Assembly (NCBI GenBank): GCA_038087015.1
Contig: JASBNA010000003.1
Location: 2,294,001-2,358,000, forward strand
From: Cerrena zonata
Taxonomy: Eukaryota; Basidiomycota; Agaricomycetes; Polyporales; Cerrenaceae
Length of the DNA: 64,000 nucleotides
Direction: 5' to 3'
In this document: positions 57,447 through 64,000 of the stretch, one piece after another
Layout: each line of letters starts with the position of its first letter
Position numbering within the stretch: the stretch's first letter is position 1
Notes under the pieces: model-generated
Database searches by the model: none
What the model was told of the DNA's origin: nothing
The model's input: the letters and a program-made list of their open reading frames with translations, nothing else
Program-made: the position numbers and the translations under genes

Positions 57447-59892
57447 ATGTCTGGCGTTAACACCCCAACCCATTCTGGCAGGGCTACGCCTTTACATTTC
57501 AGAGATCTTGTGAGTTCACACTGGCATCTTGCCTGTCATTCTGGCGTCGTTTCGCCAGTAGACAACCAACCTCTACCACACTTTTATCCTCGTCCCAGTC
57601 AAACGGAAGATCACCATGAGACTCACAATCCCCTACATTCTATTGCTCACGCTAAACATATTGGAGGACACATACTAAACATTGTCTCACATCAGGTCCA
57701 CGATGTTATGAGGCACTACAAGCACGAGAAGGAATCAGAAGCACACAGGGTACGCTACTTTCACGAGTCTTGAGCTTCCTACTCGTGTCTAATATCGCGG
57801 CTTCACGGTACTTTATAGATCTTCCGCGAATCCGCCGGACACAAGCCCAAGAGTGTACTTCCTCAGACAGTCAACCCAGTTCGTACCTCACTAATCCTTA
57901 CCAAACGAAACTTGTCTCAAATTATAACAGGATGAGGAGACCGTTCCCGGTATTCAACACCCGGGCAGTACAGGTGTTATCTACTGTTCTGATCGTGCAA
58001 TGGCGAACGGGTTCTCTTATGCCTCCTCCCATGAGTGGGCGAATCTGGGACAAGGTGCCCCCGAAGTGGGCGACATCCCTGATGCACCCCCTAGACCCAC
58101 CTCCGTTGAGCTCCCGGTCGATTCTTTAGAGTACGCTCCTACGACAGGTGTCAAAGGTGCGTCACAGCAAACCTATTATTAGTTGACGCGGACACAGCTG
58201 ACACGCGTGACTGGTCTATTTTTGATAGCTTTGCGAGAGGCTGTAGCGGACCTGTACAATCATACATACCGTCAAGGAAAGGACAGCCAGTACACATTCG
58301 AGAACGTTTGTATTGTTCCAGGTGGACGGTCCGGTCTTTCGCGTGTCGCAGCTGTCATTGGAGATGTGTACTGTGTAAGTCGTCTTCTACCTCGTTCTCC
58401 CTATGTTCAGGAAAGATTGACATGTCACTTTTCGTAGTCCTACCAGATTCCGGACTATACCGCTTATGATCAAATGCTCTCCGCTTTCAAGCGACTTGTA
58501 CCAGTCCCGACTGCGTGCGTCATTAAATTGTTACCTTTACTTTACTACGAGAGCTTTACTAACTCTATTTTTGTAGTCTCGAACCAGAGGTTCGAATAAG
58601 ATGCACTTTATTTCAAACGCAATTTGCTGATGGTACTGTTCATATAGAATGGATACCGTATGGACTTAAACCAAATCCGCGTATGTACTTGCTTTCATAT
58701 AACCTTCATGTCATCTCATGCAGTCATGTGGCGTTATACAGAAAGATATTCGAACGCAAGGTCTCGAAGTCATCATCGCCTCAAACCCTCGTAACCCCAC
58801 CGGGCAGGTAATTCAAAACGGTGAGCTCCGTGACCTCGTCTCCTTGGCGAGAGAGACCACCACCACCCTCATTCTTGACGAGGTAAGGTCCAGACATACT
58901 TTATCACGAGGGTCTTGGGCGTAACGCCTTTTTCGTATTTAGTTTTACTCATGGTACATGTACCCCGAGGACGAGGCTGAGCTTGGCAAGGCCGTTTCTT
59001 CCGCTTCCTATATTAAGGATGTGAACGACGATCCTGTTGTCATCGTTGATGGTCTTACGAAAGTACGTTCTCGTTTTCTTGACTCTCAATTTTCGCATAA
59101 TTGACGTTTGCGAGCGTAGAACTGGCGTCTTCCAGGCTGGCGTGTATGTTGGGTCATAGGACCTAAGAACCTGATTACAGCGCTCTCACAGTCAGGCTCC
59201 TTCCTCGATGGAGGCGCCAACCATCCGTACGTGCTCCCTTTCATAATCCGATGCGTTGGAATTTTCACTTAATTTTCTGCCTCATGACCTTGTCGTGGTG
59301 ACATAGGCTCCAGCTTGCTGCCATTCCTCTCTTGGAGCCTGGACGCGTTATGGCCGAGCGTTTGGCCCTTCAGAAGCATTTCAAACACAAGCGGGATCAT
59401 GTTCTCAAGCGTCTCGAAAAGATGGGACTGAAAGTTGACATCCCTCCTCAGGCTACTTTCTACATTTGGTTGAACCTTGAGCACTTGCCTTCTCCGCTGA
59501 ACAACGGTTTAGTATGTTACATCTGCTACTTGCTTCTCTAGCAGTAAAACTGAAGCTTAAACAATCTAGACTTTCTTCGAGGAGCTGTTGAAAGAGCAGA
59601 CCATTGTTATCCCTGGTATCTTCTTCGATATCAACCCAGCGCACAGACGTAACATCTTCAACTCTCCTTGCCACCACTTCGTTCGACTTTCCTTCGGCCC
59701 TCCTCTTGCGGATCTCGACAAGGGTATGTTCCCATCGTCTGCAGAGATATCATTTGTACTAAAATTTAATTGAATCTAGGTCTTGATGCGATTGGCCGCG
59801 TTTTGAAGAGGGCCAGGAAAGAAGGCATGCACCACTTTGGTCACAATTACAAGAAGAGTCTGGACGGTACCTATACCCCCAAGTTTGTTTGA
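57447..59892 (+). CDS. PLP-dependent aminotransferase, class I/II (aromatic/aminoadipate type)
   Basis: Fold-type I transaminase. ATG at 57447 (MSGVNTPTHSGRATPLHFRD). An unusually long N-terminal region with His-rich stretches (SHWHLACHSG, HDVMRHYKHEKESEAHR) precedes the catalytic part. SSHEWANLGQGAPEVGDIPD, LREAVADLYNHTYRQGK and IVPGGRSGLSRVAAVIGD (PLP phosphate region) follow. Then IIASNPRNPTGQVI with the substrate-anchoring Asn, TLILDEFYSWYMY with PLP-pyridine Asp and Tyr, and DGLTKNWRLPGWRVCWVIGP, where the Lys before NWRLPGWR forms the Schiff base. The C-terminus has VRLSFGPP and ends YKKSLDGTYTPKFV at 59892. More than ten exons. Substrate unproven. Confidence 0.86.
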
Positions 59893-60479
59893 GTATGGCG
59901 ATGAAAGTATAGAAGAATACCCCGGGAAACCCAGATAGTATGTTACCCATATTGGCAGACTGAAACGATTTTGTAAAATAGACCGCTGGCATGAATATGC
60001 TCATTAGCGGCGTAATGGCATCATGATTTACGCTCTGGACCACACGTCTAAACGGAGAATTTCTATAAACCACTTTCAAGGGGAGGTGTTTTGCTTTCTG
60101 AAGCGGCGGTCAGCGTACGATGGTATTCAAATTAATCTTTGGTGCTCCTCGCTGGCAAAAAGATTGAAATATCTTAAAGATTTCGCCTTGAGTAGGTGGC
60201 ATGAGTCTGTCTATGGCGTCAGGAGATGCAGAGGAGTCATAGACAGACCGCACGTGTGGTAGATTGAGGGAGGTGAAATATCTGCCTGGCGTTTTCTCAG
60301 CGTTTGTACGGGCGCTACCACAACCAAGGGAGATCTGATACTGGCAGAATTGAGATTATATCTAAGCGAGCCAGTGGGGGTGGGAACTGAGGCGGGGCGG
60401 ATCTCTAATGGCAAAAAGCAGGCAAGGATCATTTACCTCCACAGTGAAGCTCTCACCGAGAAAATCCTGTTTCTTGGAA
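59893..60479. other. Intergenic, no gene seen
   Basis: About 590 bases between the aminotransferase stop and the arginase promoter; nothing recognisable. Confidence 0.4.
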
Positions 60480-60487
60480 TATATAAA
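60480..60487 (+). promoter_or_regulatory. TATA box of the arginase gene
   Basis: TATATAAA about 136 bases before the arginase ATG, followed by a pyrimidine-rich stretch (CCTTTCTCCTCC), the usual fungal initiator environment. Confidence 0.55.
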
Positions 60488-60622
60488 CCTTTCTCCTCCG
60501 TTAGACGATCGTCGCAAGAACCATTCTCTGCTCGAGTCACATCCTTCTTAAGTCATAACCTCAAAACTATCCCCGTACTCTCTTCCTTCACTACCACCAC
60601 ACACCCATATTAGTCTATTACA

Positions 60623-61983
60623 ATGCCGTTCAAGAGCATCTTCCTTGCTGAGCCCCAAACTGTTGCCGTAAGCATTCCCATCACCTATGACTCACACACA
60701 ATTGAATGACGAGCGACGTGTCAACATGTCTGTATCTTATAGATCGTTGGATGCCCCTTCAGGTGATCTCAATTCAGTCAATGACGTATCAACCGCATAT
60801 ACTCACCTTGATGTGAACGCTTTCTAGTGGTGGCCAGGTCTGTCCAATTTTATCTTCATATAACACTCGTTGCTTACATACTATATATAGCCCAGGCCCG
60901 GTGTAGACAGGGGTCCTATTCACCTTGTTGAGGCCGGTCTTCCTCAACAGCTCACCGAGCTTGGCTGGAAAGTCGAATTTGATGGACACCACCAATTCGA
61001 GAGTGTCTCCGCCGAGAACGACCCTCCTATTGGCAAGCTCAAGAACCCAAGACTTGTGTCCAATGTTTGCAAGGCTGTCGCTGAAGCTGTTGGTGGTCAT
61101 ATCAAGAAAGGCCAGTTGCCTTTGACTTTGGGTGGTGATCACTCCTTGGTATGTCCTTGAAAAATCACATGCTATCGAAAATCAAATTCAACGACATTTT
61201 CATAGGCTATGGGTACCATCTCAGGAACTCTTGCGTGAGTGCATTATCATTTTGTAAAATCATTGTTGCTGATCATTCTTCAATAGTCACTACCCTGATG
61301 CTTGTGTTGTCTGGGTCGATGCCCACGCTGACATCAACACTCCCCAAACCACCGACAGTGGTAACATCCACGGCATGCCCGTCTCCTTCCTCTTGGGTCT
61401 CGATAAATCCCTTTCTGAATACCAATGGATCAACCGTTACCTCCCCGCCAACCGACTTGTTTACATCGGTCTCCGTGATGTCGACTCCGGCGAGAAGAAG
61501 ATCCTCAGAGAGAATGGTATCAAGGCCTTCTCCATGCACGAGGTCGACAAGTTCGGTATTGGCAAAGTTGTCGAGATGGCTTTGGACCACGTCAACCCTA
61601 AGAGGGACCTGCCTATTCATTTGAGCTTCGATGTTGATGGTCTGGACCCCAGCGTCGCTCCTAGCACTGGTACCCCTGTCAGAGGCGGTTTGACTTTCAG
61701 AGAGGGTCACTATATCTGTGAGGCTATCAACGAGACTGGCCTTCTCGTCGCTTTGGATATTATGGTGCGTAACATTGTTCTCAAAGGCGAACTATTGCTA
61801 TACTGAAAGTTTTTTTGGATCGTATAGGAGGTTAACCCCTCCCTTGCTGACGCTGCCGCCGTCGCTCAGACCGTTGCCGTTGGTAACTCTCTTGCTCGTG
61901 CTGCCCTTGGTATGTTTGTTTCTTATTGAATACATCTTAATTGCTCACTTCGTCTGAAATTCTTAGGTGAGAGCTTGCTCTAA
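60623..61983 (+). CDS. CAR1: Arginase
   Basis: Hydrolyses L-arginine to ornithine and urea; two Mn2+ ions. ATG at 60623: [15 protein letters not shown], then IVGCPFSGGQ after an intron, [20 protein letters not shown] and [10 protein letters not shown]. The metal sites are all present: [11 protein letters not shown] (His ligand), [12 protein letters not shown] (Asp/His/Asp ligands) with the substrate loop [12 protein letters not shown], and [20 protein letters not shown] (two Asp ligands). [12 protein letters not shown] follows. The end is [19 protein letters not shown], then [13 protein letters not shown], stop at 61981-61983. Seven or so short introns. The length, about 320 residues, matches the family. 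Confidence 0.95.
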
Positions 61984-62644
61984 ATATTGGCTAAGATAAG
62001 AGCCTAGAATGTAAAAGGACCGTAATAATCCATGGACAATCACTGTATAACTTTGTCAATGTCGTAACGTCGCACCATATCGTCCTGTATCCTTAGCAGT
62101 TGACCAATTGAAAAACAAATATGCGATAGCTCAGGCCGTTTAGATCCTTTCGAGGAACTCGGGGAGTTGTTGAACAAAGCTTTAAACCCGAAGACTTGGA
62201 GAAACATCCGAATGTATGCCCTCCATATGATGTTCCAAATTTATTGACCTTTGTTCTAAAAATAACGACCCGCATTGGGGCAGAGCGCGAGCCATACATT
62301 CATGGCAGTTAATCAATGGAAAACTCCATTCTTCGATTTGTCATAACGGCGAAGACAGGCTTTACGACAGAAAACCTCAACCGACACACATTTCATCATG
62401 ACCGAGAACTGGGTTGTGATTACTGACTGCCCGACGGGTACTGCAATGAGACGTCATTCTTATCAAACTTGGGAGAATCTTGGACGCTGACTCAAGTGAC
62501 TTCGGGGATCGTCCGCTCCCCATACTCCTATTAGCGAGCGGTCTGGGAAGACGATTCTTTAAACAGAACCATTGTAGCCTCACCTCACTCAACAACCTAC
62601 CTATTTCCCCCCTAAAGTACCGAAGCGTTGACCACACCTGCGAT
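61984..62644. other. Intergenic, no gene seen
   Basis: About 660 bases between arginase and the dehydrogenase, both on the plus strand. Nothing recognisable. Confidence 0.4.
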
Positions 62645-63662
62645 ATGTCTCCTCGAGTTTGGTTCAGTAAGTCGCATCTATCCATGCTCAGACTTTTCTG
62701 TTTACATTTTTATTTGTGCAGTCACCGGAACGTCTACTGGGATTGGACGAAACATCACTGAGTTATTGCTAACGAAGGGAGAAATCGTCGTAGCCACTGC
62801 TCGGAAGCCCGAAGTTCTAGACGACCTGAAGACCAAATACCCACCAAATCAATTTCTTACCCTCAAGCTTGATGTCGATCAAGCCCAAGAGATCGGACAA
62901 GCTTTTTCTCAAGCCAAAGCAGCGTTCGGACGTATCGATGTCGTCTTTAACAACGCTGGCTGGCTCATCCGTGGAGAAATAGAAGCAACTCCCGAAGATC
63001 ATGCTCGCAAGCTGTTCGATACCAACTTTTGGGCTGCTACTAATGTCAGCAGAGAGGCTGTCAGGTTCTTCAGAGAGGAGAACAAGCCATCTGGAGGGCT
63101 CCTCATCAACAATAGCTCTGTGTTGGGAGTGGCTGCAATTCCGGGTGGTGGGTATTACATCGCTTCTAAGCACGGTACGTCCCCGTTTTCTCGAATGTGG
63201 TGAATAAGGATGATGTCTAATATTCTTCGGACGTACCAGCTCTTGAAGGCTTCACCAAAACCCTCGCCCAGGAACTCGATCCTGACTGGAACATCAAGGT
63301 AACTGATATCCTATTAAAACATCGTTGTCTCACAATAAAACAACAATCATACCTAGGTGACTCTTCTTGAGCTCGGCAGTTTCCAAACGCCAGGCGCAAC
63401 CAACCCCCGTGCGGATTATGCTCATTCAGCGTACGCAAAGCGAGCATACAAGAGCGGCAAGCACCAGAGCGGAGATCCTGCAAAGGCCGTTCAACGTATT
63501 TACGACTTCTCCCTGGAAGCCCAGCCTACGCTGCACTTCCCCGTCGGAAAGGATTCAGTTGCGTTGATCAAGGCTGAGGCTAATGCTATAGGACAGGATG
63601 TCGCTAAGCATGAGGCGAAGTCGGAAGGATTGGGTTTCGAATCTTCGACAAGTAAATATTAG
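62645..63662 (+). CDS. Short-chain dehydrogenase/reductase (classical SDR)
   Basis: NAD(P)H-dependent oxidoreductase. ATG at 62645 (MSPRVWF); a first intron (GTAAGTCGC to GTGCAG) splits the codon before ITGTSTGIGRNITELLL, the TGxxxGIG cofactor motif. VVATARKPEVLDDL has Arg after the second strand, hinting at NADP(H). LDVD and VFNNAGWLIRG (NNAG) follow, then LLINNSSVLGVAAIPGGGYY with the catalytic Ser, and YIASKH (YxxxK). Two more short introns come after SKH and WNIK. The C-terminus, LELGSFQTPG to ESSTSKY, ends at 63662. The substrate is unknown; the sequence resembles many uncharacterised fungal SDRs. Confidence 0.9.
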
Positions 63663-63874
63663 GATCAACCCTCACGCTAGTCTCATTGTTGAGTAGAGTT
63701 TGACTCCTGCAGAATGTAGAACGAAAGTCCAGCAAGATAAGTAACTTTAACATAAACCCTAGTGACTCTGAAAAGATACATACAAAATTGAGAATGAAAG
63801 ACGTCGTGACTGTGTAGTTTTGTTGGTGAGTACGAATAATATTACAAAATCCCCGATCCGATGTGTGATGTCCC

Positions 63875-64000
63875 TTAGCGGGACGAAGATGTCTCTTTAA
63901 CGAGATCCGTCGAAGAAGAGTCAACAGACTTAGTAGATTCCCTTTTACTCTCGAGGTCGTTCTTCTCATTTACCCCAGGCTCCGACCAACCGCCAAGGAA
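63875..64000 (-). CDS. C-terminal end of a gene extending past the right edge
   Basis: Minus-strand frame open from the window edge: FLGGWSEPGVNEKNDLESKR, then ESTKSVDSSSTDLVKETSSS and a final Arg with TAA at 63875-63877. The low-complexity Ser/Thr/Glu/Lys tail looks like a genuine protein end. Too short to assign. It is convergent with the dehydrogenase, with about 210 bases between stops. Confidence 0.45.
   Translation of the reverse strand, partial: FLGGWSEPGVNEKNDLESKRESTKSVDSSSTDLVKETSSSR

Noticed and set aside
61273..61710. 145-codon minus-strand frame opposite arginase
   Set aside because: Antisense shadow of the highly conserved arginase metal-binding region.
1..64000. CRISPR arrays, operons, prokaryotic promoters or rRNA genes
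   Set aside because: None seen. Intron density and protein families are clearly eukaryotic, and no regularly spaced repeats were found apart from the transposon-associated ones.

Overview
The window looks like nuclear DNA of a filamentous basidiomycete, most likely a saprotrophic agaricomycete. Genes are broken by many 50-70 nt GT-AG introns, there is a fungal DASH kinetochore subunit (Dad3), an intron-bearing tRNA-Asp, an RNA-silencing RdRP, and secreted cellulose/xylan-degrading enzymes with CBM1 modules. No prokaryotic features were seen.

Layout. 1-3.5 kb: two FAD monooxygenase genes of the salicylate-hydroxylase type on the minus strand; the first is intact but runs off the left edge, the second is decayed, and a remnant of a tail exon lies between them. 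5.0 kb: tRNA-Asp(GTC) with a 19-nt intron. 5.4-8.5 kb: a vacuolar Ca2+/H+ exchanger and a histidine phosphatase. 9.3-13.8 kb: an RNA-dependent RNA polymerase with its catalytic motif intact but one apparent frameshift. 15.1-17.0 kb: two decayed tandem copies of an Arg/Gly-rich plus leucine-rich-repeat gene.

17.0-33.6 kb is a nested stack of transposons. A 6.4 kb Tad-like LINE with a 12-bp target-site duplication (TSD) was split in ORF1 by a hAT element (8-bp TSD) and in ORF2 by a 715-bp foldback element with CACTG ends and a 3-bp TSD. The large hAT was itself hit by a second hAT (8-bp TSD) inside a transposase exon and by an LTR-like segment inside a transposase intron. Removing each insert with one TSD copy restores the LINE reading frames exactly (1980 nt for ORF1, 3927 nt for ORF2). 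The large hAT also carries a second, divergently transcribed gene of unknown function, the most novel-looking item in the window.

33.9-50.1 kb: ARPC1 (Arp2/3 complex), three paralogous GNAT-type acetyltransferase genes (the third without a usable in-frame start), a CE1 esterase with CBM1, DAD3, a GH7 cellobiohydrolase whose CBM1 is frameshifted, and a DUF2235 hydrolase. 50.2-64 kb is mostly metabolism: isovaleryl-CoA dehydrogenase, an MFS transporter, a Cys-rich protein, an aromatic/aminoadipate-type aminotransferase, arginase, a short-chain dehydrogenase, and the tail of another gene at the right edge. The two CBM1 enzymes, 5 kb apart, fit plant cell-wall degradation. Isovaleryl-CoA dehydrogenase, the aminotransferase and arginase all belong to amino-acid breakdown, but no co-regulation is visible from sequence.

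All gene calls rest on reading conserved motifs and plausible splice sites by eye; exon borders not stated are approximate. Several one-base frameshifts are reported; each could be real decay or an assembly error.
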